NCBI GenBank assembly: GCA_003344405.1 | Contig: NOWV01000161.1 | Coordinates: forward strand, 116,435 to 180,434 | Origin: Trichoplax sp. H2 | Taxonomy: Eukaryota > Placozoa > Uniplacotomia > Trichoplacea | Direction: 5' to 3' | Length of the DNA: 64,000 bases | Shown: positions 52,474 to 64,000 of the stretch, in pieces | Numbering within the stretch: the first letter of the stretch is position 1 | How the letters are laid out: each line of letters begins with the position of its first letter | Notes under the pieces: model-generated | Told to the model about the DNA's origin: nothing | The model's input: the letters and a program-made list of their open reading frames with translations, nothing else | Database searches by the model: none | Made by a program: the position numbers and the translations under genes

Positions 52474-55224
52474 ATGGAAAATCAAAAGCTCGAGGTAGGA
52501 AGCACTGCCGAGGTTAAAGTAGACCAGAAGGACAACGCTGTCATTGTCGTTTCTTTAAATTATCATGGCGATACTTACCGTGGAGTATTAATTAATACAA
52601 CCAGCACAATACAAGCTGTTACCAGCAGGTACGTAATAAATGAATATTACTATACAGGTTATTTACTACATGCCAATCCAGAATCAGATCGATTAATAAT
52701 AATATGAATTCACTTGATTGGACTGCGCTATGGATATGATGCTATTAGATCGATTGGATATTGCTCTGATAGTCCAGTAACTTTGCTAATCAATGATCCA
52801 AATGATGTAGGCCTATGAAATTAATTGATGACCAACTGTAGAGTTGCTATTTCGTTTTGTAGTTTATGCTTACATTCAATTCCTGCTTTCGGTATCTTAC
52901 CCTTATTCAACAAGTCAACATGGGTAGTGAACCCGGTAAGATAGGCAGATTTAAAAAAAAATTTTTCCTAAATCCTCTAGGATAGGACAAGGGTGAATGA
53001 CCTTAGAAAATGACTTAGTTCCGATTACATTCAAACAAGTCATAAAGTGTGTCATTAGTTTGTTAAGAGATCATAATATCGATCAAATTATGATCGATCA
53101 TCTGTTATCTTAGTCCAATGTTTAACTTTAACTTAAGAATGGTAGCTCAATGTCGATATCAAGACGAATAACCTTTTAACTGTGTTTGCTGTGTATTGGC
53201 TAAAGGCTATTAATTATGTTGCTGAAGATTAGCCAATGATGTACTTGATAGTACTGTACTCATCTAAATTATCCGAACTTGTAACAAGTAATTATGTTAA
53301 CGATATGCAGCAATCTGCATTACTACCATCAAAAGGTCAATTACCTTGATACAGGAATGGTGAAGAAGTTTTCTTTATGCATTTATCCTGACTGCTTTGA
53401 CTGTGGATCCGTCTCTACTTGTTGTAATTATAATGAATGAGTTAGTATACTGGTTAAAATAAGTGGAGAAAGCCAAATTATTCTACTCTAGTCATGTAGA
53501 TAGTAAACGCAGAAAGAAGATGTATGCGTATGTAGAAATGATTAATTATTGTAAGTCGGTAACTGATCATTGCTTTACTTGTGTGCCTGTATACAGTACT
53601 GTATGCGTACTGTATGTCTATCAAGTAGATTTGCGCTATCTCAACCACTTAGAACGGCCGATGAAATACAGAATATTCTTGAATATCAGCCTGTTTTTAC
53701 TGTTAGTCATGTCTCTTTGTCCGCAAAATTTATACATACAGCCTTTAACAGTCCATAACAAACATTCGCGTAAAAATGGAGCAATGATTAATCCACATAT
53801 TTTATAGCAAAAAATTGTGGTATTATGACGCTGAAATACGACAACGTGCTCCAAAATTAAAAGTTAAAGCTAAACAAATTAATATACACGTATTGACCAA
53901 CTTTCTTTTAGGATTTCGGTCCCTGCTTTATCCAAGAGACCTAAACCATTTCTTTGTAATACTGGTCATGAATTATGGTCTAATAGCCAATTGGGCGGTC
54001 AAACTTGTACTGAAATAACCACAGAAAATAATATAAAGATAGAAAAAGATAGCAAGTTTAGTCAAAATAACAAAATTACGGGTAGGTTCATACCTTTACA
54101 TAATTATAGAAATATTACAACCTAATGACGTTACCTGTTCTACTGCTTTAAACGTTCATAAAGTTGATATTGTGTCGAGCAATATTGAAATTGAAATACT
54201 TAATGTTGCCTTATTAGGATTAACTGAGAATACTACAAAGGCACTCAATGAAGTAAAAGAGACGATATCTAGCAGTCATAGCAAACAGGCGATAGCTGAT
54301 AGCACTAAAGACGAACAAATCACTTCACAGCAAAATGCTAATTTGACTTATAGCATCCAGGAAAATAGTTTCAATACGCGGCAAAATATATCCCAAGTTA
54401 ATGGCCAATCTGAGAGCTTGTTAGTTAACGATCACTCTTCAAAAGATATGCAGTGTACTAATAAACGTATGCTATATGAAACAAACAGAGCGAGCAATAT
54501 CACTAATCATGATGGCAATGATAATGAAGTATCCTGTCATAGCGGTGGTAGTAACAGCACCAATTCAAGTAGCAATAGGAGAAAAATGGCTAACATTAAT
54601 AATAGGTATTGTCAGGGATATCATGAAATTCATAGCCAAAATAATGGACTGTCATCAAAAAGAAGGCGCCGAAGCCCGAAATTTACATCTACTTATTATT
54701 TAGCATCATCAAAGAAATCTGCTTCTATAGGCAATAGCACAATGACTAATAGTAAGATGCCCGGACATACTGTCGATGATATATGTAACAAGTTACATGC
54801 TGTGGCCCATTCGAAAAGAAAAAACGGTAGTGATAATCGATGCGGAACAGAAAAGAAAGTTAAGGGAATGAAAATTATAAATAGTGATAATAGTAAGACT
54901 ACAGTAAAATATGATCCGAGTTGTCGCACTTTTCAAGTTGGTGATATCGTTTGGGGTAAAGTACAGGGGCATCCATGGTGGCCAGGTCGGATTGTATCAC
55001 TCGATGCAACGGTTGAAGAACAACATTTGTATCCGTGTAAAGCTGTTGTTGCTTGGTATAATTCCAATACTTGCTCAATTATATCAGCAAGAAGATTGTA
55101 CGATTTCGATGAAAGTTATGACTTACGGCACATGCCTAAACGGCGTGGTGCTTATCAGAAAGCTGTCGAAGATGCCTTACTTGCTAGTCGGCAACAACAA
55201 TCATTTAATGTAGTAGCTAACTGA
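52474..55224 (+). CDS. PWWP2: PWWP2-type chromatin protein with C-terminal PWWP domain
   Basis: PWWP domains bind methylated histone tails and DNA; vertebrate PWWP2A/B associate with H2A.Z chromatin and NuRD-type complexes. Exon 1, 52474-52628, encodes VGSTAEVKVDQKDNAVIVV followed by SLNYHGDTYRGVLI, which resembles the N-terminal conserved segment of PWWP2A (GSEVRVTLDH..ALVVSFRFGEKLFSGVL). The last exon, ending with a stop at 55224, encodes a long Ser/Asn-rich linker, a basic KKSASIGNS-type region and the PWWP domain (FQVGDIVWGKVQGHPWWPGR, then VVAWYNSNTC, then GAYQKAVEDALLAS), aligned with VGDIVWAKIYGFPWWPARI of PWWP2A. The middle is unresolved: a candidate exon at about 53628-53690 (FALSQPLRTADEIQNILEYQ) fits the phase of exon 1, and an open frame at about 53915-54081 (LSKRPKPFLCNTG) probably joins the last exon. 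The junction near 54081-54110 would need a 28-nt intron, or an error. The span is reliable; the internal joins are not. Confidence 0.8.
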
Positions 55225-56089
55225 TTAACTGATTCCGTATATAAAGTTACGTACGTATACTGTATGTAGAATAAAAAAATTTGAAAGCGAGTTTTCTACT
55301 AATCAATTGAATGTATGTTATGACTACTAACTAATACGATATGTATAAAGAAAAAATTCTGCAAATGATAATGGTGTAATAAACAGTAACATCTTGGCGT
55401 TAATTAATAAGAAATAGCTATCAGCCAAGCTGAAGCATCTTACGTTACCTAAAACTTGATATTTATTAGTTCTTGCAGTATTTGTTCATTGCGTAATTTG
55501 TTAAATATTATTATAGCATATATATCAGATAAGTTACTAAAGTATTTTTGAAATACTAGCTCTGTATAAAGTCACTATTGTATAATATAAATATCCTGTA
55601 GAATTCCCTTCTTTTCTCATCGTCTGCCGCATATGGTGTTATACTGTAATATATGATGTATGTATAGTATTTGCAATTCTGTTGATCAATTGAGCTTAGA
55701 AATAAAAGATATTCATCAGATTTAAGAGTTATTACAGAGTTGAACAACAAATATTTTATTAAATTAAATTTGTTCGAAAAGATACATATTACTTTCAAAG
55801 GTTTAGAGAACATAATAACGCAATAAGTATTACTGTACTGCGTGCTTCCTTTAACTATTCTACTGTATAACATATACAAAATGAAAATTACAGGTTGTTT
55901 TATTACAGTCTGTAAATAATGACAAAAGTTCATTTTGTTATATAGATCGATATCGTAGGAATCACTTTAAAACTCATGATCTTAAAAAGCTATTTATTCG
56001 CCTTTATCAAATGCTGAAGTATTTAATGTAGTAATTTTATGGTATTGTTTACAACATACAATAATAAATATATCGATGATTGGAATAGG
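55225..56089. other. convergent intergenic region between PWWP2 and TTC1
   Basis: AT-rich, presumably both 3' UTRs. A 125-codon minus frame (55556-55933) is present, but its Ile/Tyr/Phe/Ser-rich composition and its position suggest chance. Confidence 0.6.
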
Positions 56090-58696
56090 TTACTTTTCAA
56101 ATTTTACGCTGTAAGAGTCTGTAGTCGGATCTTTATTCAATTTAAAATTGTCAGTTGATAGGCCAAATGGGTTCAGGATCATATTACCTAAATCTTTCAA
56201 TTTTCCTACAGTATATAACGATCATAAAATTAAATAATACTTCGGCTGTAGTTCTATCAATACTTAGTGTTCATTATACTGTATGTTAAATTGTTCACAA
56301 CGATAATAGTAGCGATATCGATCGAATAAAGTTTCATCATTGAGGGTAGTGAAAATAGAGCAGTACAGTACAAACCTATCATTTCATCTTTTAAACGTTC
56401 ATTTCTTTCCTTAATTTCATTAGGTAATCTCTATAAAGTGAAACATGGTCAGTGATACAATTACGCCTCGCAAATATCATTTTAGTAGGCTAACCATGAC
56501 TGCTTCCCTTGCCATTTTATTGCTGGAATCTTTATTCGCCACGCTTTGGTAATCTATAGCACATTAGAATATAAAAATTGTATTTTAGCACAGATAGTTA
56601 TATGCTTAGCGAAGTCATCTTAAGATTGTTATCATCATAACATGTCTCTACTACAGTACAATTATGTAAATCGCGGTACCTTAACGATTACTACTAACAT
56701 TATGTTAATGATACTAAGATATTGATCTGGCTTTTATAATTTTAAACTACAGTACATCATAATATACTCATATTCTACATTATAAGTAGTAGCTGTTAGT
56801 CATTTTCAATAGTTTTAATTAAGGAGAAAATTCACGACTGCCTAAATTCTCGTTTATTATACCTTAACAGTACGTATAAACGCAAATACTGCCATTAACG
56901 AACCTTGTAATGCTTCATCTAATTTGTCCAATGCTTCGTATGTTTGAGCTCGCCTAAGTAGTACTTTTACATAATCTGGATTCAAATCTAGCGCTAAAAT
57001 GGTATCAACAGCAAAAACTCAGGGCACAAGTACAAAAGAACCCAATATTGAACAAATAAGCACATTATACTCGCATATTTATTTGCTCGGTTATAATTCA
57101 TAAGTTTGGATACCTGCGTTGCAATCATTCAGAGCTTCTTCATGTCTAGATAATTTCATATAACAAGCAGCCCTATTACTATAAAAGATAGCCCTATCCG
57201 ATATCATTGAGGGGAGACATTTGTAAATTGCCTCCGAATAGCATTCGATTGCATCTTTATAATCTGCAAATAGAAAAAGGTAATGTCTGAATAAATTTTA
57301 CTGAACTCTCGTTGTGTGACTAATATCTGTTCAGAAGAGATTTTTCAAATAATTTTCTTCCATTCATTACATTGGAGAGTACAATTTTATCCACGCAATG
57401 CATTTTACTTTTCAATGAAGGTAATTACTGTAGTTAACAGGTAAAATAAGTTTCAAAGGAAAGAAATTCTTACCTTGTATCTCGAAAGCGGCATTACCCT
57501 TACTTTTCCATTCTAATGCTAGGCGTTTTTGCTCCTACACGCGTCAATTACATATAAGTATTTAATTTTTAGCTCAGTAATTCAACATAATTAATTAAAC
57601 GACAGTCATATCCGCATAAAACTACTGCCATTTCGATAATGGCTTTACTATTACAGAAAGGATACACAACGAGGTGAATACATGCACGGTATAAAATTGG
57701 ATTCGATTAATCGGGTTATATCGTTGGCAATTTGGTTTTTAATGGTAATAATAATGGTAATTAAATGCCTACGAATACAACCGCAACCCTACGTACTGTA
57801 GAATACTTGACTATCTAAAGTAGTTGGCTAACAGAGATTTAATACCGTCCCACAATTTCTATATCAGATTGAAAGATGATACGTACGACGTACGCTGTTA
57901 ATAGCTTTCACTTAATAAATTAGCCTTTCTCATAGTACGTATGTATGTACAGTAAATTGTGAAGCAAATCGTCATTTCTTGATTACTGCAATACTATGCG
58001 AGTATCTATTCCTTGTTTCAAGGTACCATAATAAGTTAGTCGATCATCATTAGTCATTTATGTACGCCTTCCAAATTTTCATATGCAGTTGCCGCGACTT
58101 TGGATCAACTTACATCTCGATATACACTGAAAAGCTACTTTACTTTCTTCTACAATAACGTTGTCCTATTTAAAAGGAAAGTTTTCACTTCGTCGACGAT
58201 CTTATCATAATTATTACGGTGACGATGATAATGATATTTTCAGTACTACGATGAAAATAAGATAGTACTATAATACAGTCGTTCAACGCCATAACAAACG
58301 ATATAATTGGGAACTTCATTACTGATTACAAGTAGCAAAGAATTGCATGTCAATAAGCACTTGTCTACGTAGACTTTGGTAATTACTTTCTCAACTTGAT
58401 CCGTACTTTAGTGTAGCCGAAAATAATTTCTTAGTTGGAAAGGGCGGGTTTGATTTTACTCGTCTCCGACATAATAATTTGTTAAATTATAATCGTTATT
58501 ATTACTATACGGTACGTTTAAACAAACTCGATATAGACAGCACCTGCTTTTCATCATCAGTAAGCAAAGCCTCTTTTTCAGCTGTTATTTCCATTTTATT
58601 CATCTTTTCCTCTTTAACTTCTTTACTAACATCATCTTCTGATGATAAATCCTTGGTCTCGTCCAAAGATCTCTCTTCCCTTTGATCGGTCGCCAT
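56090..58696 (-). CDS. TTC1: TPR protein TTC1
   Basis: Tetratricopeptide co-chaperone-type adaptor; human TTC1 binds Hsp90/Hsp70 and Ras/G-alpha proteins. Seven exons: 58696-58544, 57534-57474, 57263-57114, 56993-56904, 56553-56495, 56430-56376, 56205-56090, all in phase, giving 227 aa (human 292; the acidic N-terminus is shorter here). Seen: an acidic N-terminal 50 residues ending [18 protein letters not shown], which aligns with the human MSDEEKQKRRE segment; three TPRs ([60 protein letters not shown]); the conserved [16 protein letters not shown]; and the C-terminal [20 protein letters not shown], which matches [20 protein letters not shown]. Exons 4 and 6 use GTTCG and GTTTG donors. GTAC words are sparse at this promoter. 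Confidence 0.95.
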
Positions 58697-59933
58697 GACT
58701 AGGTTCAGGTCGGAGGTGCGAGTGATAGAGCCACTGCACACTACTGAACAGTGAACATGATACGGGTACGGATGGTACCTTGGTCAGGACTACTACGTTG
58801 CTGTAGTTGATAGTATTCACTACCACTAAGAAGCGTGACATGGACCATACTACTGTATTGGTTAGGGAAAGTACTGCAGCCATAGCGGATATCCACTTCG
58901 TTTTTCATTTTGGTTTCACTTTCTGGTAAGCTTTAATATGCAAAATTAAAGCTTATAGTATACATTGGGTTTTTGCCTAGGAAAGTAGACCATTTATGCC
59001 ATATACAGTATGGAGTTTGCAGTAGTTGTACACTGCGATAGTACAGTACACTAAATCGTTTGTTGACTAAAATGGAATATTAAGGCTGCTACTTTACTAA
59101 TTGACTTACAGAGTTACAGCCCATATTCGTACTGTGTTGATTTATAAACAATCATTTCTAGAATCAGTCTACTAAAATTGATATCTCAATATCGAAATGT
59201 CCAATAACGTGACCATCGTAAGCGCAAAATGCCATAAACTGTGAAGTCAGTTCATTAATAATGTATAAAACATGGATTACGTTCGATTTATACCGTACCT
59301 ACGCAATGCTATTTCATTACTTAATTTGTGGTTGCATGATTAGAACTATGTTTCAAATAATGCAAACACTTGGATTTATTGTAGTCAATATATACCGTGA
59401 TTGGGTAGTTTGAAAGAATGGAAGATATTTTACTTTACAGTAAAGAATAGGTATACACGTATAGGTTAATGCAGTAGTAATGTTTAACTTATAGTTAAAA
59501 CATTCCCATCGACGAATAATATTGTTAATTGCAGTATTTTCAAAGTTGTCATGGATAAGAAATTTAAAACTAGTTTGCAATGAATTTTTGATCCATTATT
59601 TATGCGATGGAATAGCGCATAGCGTCTCATTGAATTTTTAAAAATTTACCCAATATTTTACAAATTATATATGCACTCATTAACAGAACATTTTCATTAA
59701 AATACAACCGATGAATATATATTCCAACATAACATTTCTACATTTACAGATCTGTTTACTACTCGCACCCATAATTAATTATATCATGATTGTTACATTA
59801 CTGGCTGATAAATACCATTCTGAATAAATACATTTCTACAGATCTTTTATATGATAGTGCAATCGATTTGGATTTACTAATTTCTCATTGATATGAAAAG
59901 AGAAGCTGAAATTAAAGATACATCAAGTAGTTA
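58697..59933. other. intergenic region between TTC1 and NDST
   Basis: Promoter side of TTC1 (58697-59060, with scattered GTAC words near 58780-59050), then AT-rich sequence up to the NDST stop codon. No gene recognised. Confidence 0.6.
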
Positions 59934-62567
59934 TCACGTTTGCTCTTTCAACCAAGTAGGAATGGCTAGCGAACGCGATTCTAATACTTCCTTTAACTTA
60001 ATGTTGTACGGTCTGTAAAAATTTCTTAGGTACATCTCAGAATCCTTGTCCATAGGTGGATACTTGCGACCTTTACTTCGACCAAGGCATTTATTACGTC
60101 CTCTCTCTCTCTTGACGCAGTAATAACCCTTTCTCTGATCAAATTGGAGCTTCATAGAGTAATCCAATATATCATTGACCTTTAATTTAATTTGAAGATC
60201 AGCCATTACTTGTATAGGATCGTCGATTAGTTGTTTACCATCTACAATTATAACATGAGACGGATGATAATAATCTAACCACCTTTCTAAATGGATAACA
60301 TATTTTCCAGGTCTAATGCAGCGATCCTGTAATTGCTTAATAAGTCGATCTTGTTTCTTGTTAGTAATAACATCATAGAATGAATAATTTAATGCTGCTG
60401 GGTGAGAATGATTTTTCATATGCTGATACCATGAATAGGCACGCTTAACAGGATCTGATAAAATAATGATAACGTCAACATCAGGCAGAAGAGCATTCAT
60501 ACGTTTTGGGATTAAAGCTCGATCATAGTAGGTTGCACTTTTTTCAAAGTATCTGATTGATTGCTCAACCAGTGAGCTCTCAATAGGAGGGAAAAATTCC
60601 ATGTACCATTTTAAACCTTTGCGATAATTATTATCATTAAAAAATTGAACTTCTTCGAAAGTTCTTTTACTCGCTTTATTCGGTTTAAATTTTGGGTGAA
60701 GCGATAAATATAAGGAAAGCGCCGTAGTGCCGGTCTTTTGTGGCCCAACTATAATCATACTTGGCAACTGTTTACATCCTTGAACAAACGGCCAGATAGC
60801 TTTATGTCTTTTATCAGTGCATGGATTTAGCCAAAGTGGGTCTTTCTCATCTGGATACAATCGAAAATACGATTGACCTAGTTCCAATGGTGGTGCTGAG
60901 CTCAATTTGATATTTGTCCACCTTTTCAAAAAATCAATAGCATGAACGAAAGTGTAGATTGCCATACGATCATTGGCATAATTGGGCATATGAGTCATAA
61001 ATATGCAAATAATATTATCAGTTAATGTACGAAATAATTCTCCACCAAATATGCTTTGATTCAAACGTTTCATACCGCCTGGATATGTCTTAAAATGTAA
61101 AGTTTTCGTAAATAATCCACATGTCTGTCGAGGTAGAACTTGAATGTTTTTATGAATAAAGCCTTTCCTTTTATGAGCTGGATTTAGATGATGGTATTCC
61201 TCAGTCGTAGTTACCGTAATATTCCAAACTCTTTTCCACGCATTATAAAGTGGCTCATAAGCGGGGTATATGCCTGAATGATGGGGAGATACAGAGTAGC
61301 CAGGTACAATAGGTAAATTCGATCTAGTAGCGAAATTTCGACTGCGCTCCATATCTGCAATCAACAATTCCGTTGTCTGAAAAAGATGAGGTTTTGTATG
61401 CTTCCACATATGGCAAAACCACCAAAATTTGCTGGCGTTGCTTATTAAGGCTATATCGCCTCGATTTTCTGTGGGTAGACCCTTCATGAAATAATGGCCT
61501 GAAAAGCCCAACATAAATTTAAAATTGTCGACATTCTTTCGAATCATTTCTTGGCCTTTTAACATTGCATTCACATCTTCGTCGGTCATTCGTATACCTT
61601 TCTTACCAACAAAGACATCATCGACATCGACTTGTAACCACCTGCTTAATTGTCGTTGAAAAACACCATTAGATAAATAAGCGATAGCATCAAGGAATAA
61701 CAATCTGATAAGCCAAAAATCGATACAATTGCCAAAGAAAACTCGTTTAATATTATCATCTTTTCCATCATCCAGTAATCCACCAACATATTGTTGGCCA
61801 TTCTTACTGTTAATATATAAGATAGGCTGCATATGAGTATAATTGTTGAAGACAGTCCAAGGTCGATTTGGCAAGTTGTGTGTTACATTACCACCATCAC
61901 GAGTTAATCGTAATATTGGATTTGGGCTTTTAATTCGAACACTTGCGACATCAGGAAGAAATTGATTACTTGATAATATTGGTATGTTAGTATGATGAAC
62001 TGATTCATTATTAGCAAATACCAAAATACCAACACGTTTTTGTTCTTTGCAATAAGTAGTGACAGCTAATTTATTACGTTGGCTAAGGTTTACATAATAT
62101 TTTAGGCTGTCAAATATAATCAATTTGAAATGACGTCGATTTAATAAATATTGTGGTAAATTATCACCAACTGTAATAGAATAATCCAATTTGTTAGCTT
62201 CAATAGCAGTTGCGATCCCTTTAGCAAATGAATTAAGTTTATTTCGACGTGAGATAATTAAAATTTTAACCTTTTTAGTTGAACGCTGTTTGCGACTATC
62301 AGACGATGATAGCAATAACAATTGTAGTGGATTCTTTCTGGCTATACCATCACTAATGAGTGGTAGCCGATGATTATATCTATATTTGGGTGAAGTTTGC
62401 CGTAAAATACTACCATTTACAATCCAATAATTATTATCATCATTTAATTTCCATTTATAAGCATTGATATCGTTCGTTATTGCTAGAAAGACCGTCAATG
62501 AGATATAGCTCAAAACCAAACCTGATATAATGAGACGATGTGGACTGCAAGTTTTCGTCATGGCCAA
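59934..62567 (-). CDS. NDST: heparan sulfate N-deacetylase/N-sulfotransferase, intronless
   Basis: Golgi bifunctional enzyme that removes acetyl from GlcNAc of heparan chains and N-sulfates the amine using PAPS, the first modification step of heparan sulfate. One uninterrupted frame of 877 codons (human NDST1 882). Seen: a type II signal anchor at about 12-30 (LIISGLVLSYISLTVFLAIT); the deacetylase motif WLQVDVDDVFVGKKGIRM near 312; the sulfotransferase start with the PAPS 5'-phosphosulfate loop VGPQKTGTTALSLYL near 610, including the catalytic lysine; the 3'-phosphate loop LSDPVKRAYSWYQHMKNH near 706; and the C-terminal disulfide pair in YYCVKRERGRNKCLGRSKGR near 816-827. Every catalytic landmark I know is present, so the gene should be functional. 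The lack of any intron contrasts with its neighbours and with vertebrate NDST genes. Start at the first Met, 62567. It is divergent from NMNAT. Confidence 0.97.
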   Translation of the reverse strand: MAMTKTCSPHRLIISGLVLSYISLTVFLAITNDINAYKWKLNDDNNYWIVNGSILRQTSPKYRYNHRLPLISDGIARKNPLQLLLLSSSDSRKQRSTKKVKILIISRRNKLNSFAKGIATAIEANKLDYSITVGDNLPQYLLNRRHFKLIIFDSLKYYVNLSQRNKLAVTTYCKEQKRVGILVFANNESVHHTNIPILSSNQFLPDVASVRIKSPNPILRLTRDGGNVTHNLPNRPWTVFNNYTHMQPILYINSKNGQQYVGGLLDDGKDDNIKRVFFGNCIDFWLIRLLFLDAIAYLSNGVFQRQLSRWLQVDVDDVFVGKKGIRMTDEDVNAMLKGQEMIRKNVDNFKFMLGFSGHYFMKGLPTENRGDIALISNASKFWWFCHMWKHTKPHLFQTTELLIADMERSRNFATRSNLPIVPGYSVSPHHSGIYPAYEPLYNAWKRVWNITVTTTEEYHHLNPAHKRKGFIHKNIQVLPRQTCGLFTKTLHFKTYPGGMKRLNQSIFGGELFRTLTDNIICIFMTHMPNYANDRMAIYTFVHAIDFLKRWTNIKLSSAPPLELGQSYFRLYPDEKDPLWLNPCTDKRHKAIWPFVQGCKQLPSMIIVGPQKTGTTALSLYLSLHPKFKPNKASKRTFEEVQFFNDNNYRKGLKWYMEFFPPIESSLVEQSIRYFEKSATYYDRALIPKRMNALLPDVDVIIILSDPVKRAYSWYQHMKNHSHPAALNYSFYDVITNKKQDRLIKQLQDRCIRPGKYVIHLERWLDYYHPSHVIIVDGKQLIDDPIQVMADLQIKLKVNDILDYSMKLQFDQRKGYYCVKRERGRNKCLGRSKGRKYPPMDKDSEMYLRNFYRPYNIKLKEVLESRSLAIPTWLKEQT

Positions 62568-62654
62568 AGAATAAGAATATTTACAGTTTGCTAGAGATTA
62601 GGTAATACGTAGACGAGTATAGTAGTGGAATATTCAAGAATTCCCACTGCACAG

Positions 62655-63433
62655 TGTACAGTACTACTTGTAGACAGTTTGTTATGCTCGCTATAGGTAA
62701 ACGGTACTAGTACAGTACGTCTGCTCAACAATTTCTTGCTCAATCTTGTGAAACGCCAAATCCAATTGATTTGAAACTTGTCGTTACCTTGCAACCGTGA
62801 TTACCTACGGGGACAAATGTCATGATGATTGCATTCAAATGAAAAGCATCTTATGCAGTAGCTGACATTACTGTACATAGGCCACGACGAGGTAATTGCT
62901 AGCGAGCTATTCGGTTATCCGATTCTCGAAATAAAAACTCCAAATCATCCTTGATAATAATTAATGCGAATACAGTACAGTCATTGTAAGAAGAAAATTT
63001 CAATCGATTTAATCCTGAAGTGAGTATGATTTCTAGTTAGTCAAGAATTGACGAATTAATTATCCATTTTATAAGCTATGGATCAAGCATGAACAGATAT
63101 CAAGACCAAACTACTGTACCTGATTTGCAGTTTAAATCGCAAGAATCCTATTCAAAGTGAACTACTGGGTAAAGCTAAGTGTGAACAACAAGAGTTATAC
63201 TAGTACAGTACTGTACAGTACTCATTAATGTACAGTATACAGTACTGTAGTACAAGGTACTGTACACTTGTAAAGTACTGTACAGTATGCAATACGACAT
63301 ACGCATGCGTGTTTGATTTTACAGTATAATACTGTGTACAGTACAGTACTGCACTGGTACGCTACTGTACGGTGTATCATTACAGTACAGTGCACTGTAC
63401 TGTATGCATAGTACTGTACTCTAGTCAGTACAC
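62655..63433. repeat. GTAC-palindrome clusters in the NDST/NMNAT divergent promoter
   Basis: A small cluster at 62655-62724 lies about 90-160 bp upstream of NDST. A very dense one at 63202-63433 lies 190-420 bp upstream of NMNAT. In the latter I count about 21 GTAC tetramers in 232 bp, where under one is expected at this base composition. Runs such as GTACAGTACTGTACAGTAC form nested palindromes. CGCATGCG, another palindrome, sits in the middle (63302-63309). Confidence 0.9.
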
Positions 63434-63616
63434 GTTTTGGACATCGCTATCGAAAGTAAAGAAACTCAAAACGAGATTACTCCTAGTCCCTAGGTCACTT
63501 TACAGTTCCGCAGTTGCGATCTTAGTGCCAGCTACCAATCATTTTACCGTTAATAAAGAGTTGTTATTATAAGAAGGGAGCTGGAGAAGCTTTTTAACTT
63601 TAGTCAACTGTAGTAA

Positions 63617-64000
<384 letters not shown>

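Noticed and set aside
55556-55933. 125-codon minus-strand open frame
   Set aside because: It lies between convergent 3' ends, its composition is typical of translated AT-rich DNA (Ile, Tyr, Phe, Ser), and there is no family motif or splice context.

Overview
The window is nuclear DNA from an animal. It is AT-rich, and its genes are split by many short introns with GT..AG borders. The gene set is metazoan: prominin, heparan sulfate N-deacetylase/N-sulfotransferase, PSTK and SEPSECS of the eukaryotic selenocysteine route, AUP1, TTC1, PWWP2, SLC49A3 and V-ATPase subunit e. I assembled the gene models by hand from splice sites, reading phase and remembered human family sequences. An early-branching animal, most likely a placozoan such as Trichoplax, fits the low GC content and the compact genes; that assignment is inference. 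Nothing looks bacterial, plasmid-borne or viral.

Layout: 1.3-9.0 kb, prominin (minus, 23 coding exons). 9-16 kb, mostly gene-poor, with a few coding-like segments I cannot name at 13.6-15.9 kb. 16.1-20.6 kb, SLC49A3/MFSD7 (minus, 9 exons) with a tandem repeat in intron 2. 20.6-28 kb, gene-poor, with a large minisatellite present in two versions on either side of a 20-N assembly gap. 28.0-29.4 and 31.4-32.4 kb, two tandem V-ATPase subunit e genes (minus). 33.8-36.3 kb, PSTK (plus). 37.6-40.9 kb, AUP1 (minus, 15 exons). 43.6-50.1 kb, SEPSECS (minus, 12 exons). 52.5-55.2 kb, PWWP2-type gene (plus). 56.1-58.7 kb, TTC1 (minus). 59.9-62.6 kb, an intronless NDST (minus). 63.6 kb to the edge, first exon of an NMNAT gene (plus).

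Functional links: PSTK and SEPSECS carry out the two consecutive steps that turn Ser-tRNA(Sec) into Sec-tRNA(Sec), and they lie about 7 kb apart with only AUP1 between them. AUP1 belongs to ER-associated degradation and lipid droplets, NDST to Golgi heparan sulfate synthesis, the V-ATPase e subunits to acidification of endomembrane compartments.

The most unusual non-coding signal is a set of dense clusters built from GTAC, ACTG and CAGT steps that form nested short palindromes. They lie just upstream of the start codons of most genes here, mainly in divergent intergenic regions (9.4, 32.6, 41.0, 50.3-51.0, 62.7 and 63.2-63.4 kb). A local tandem duplication at 50.5-51.1 kb shows that these segments change faster than their flanks.
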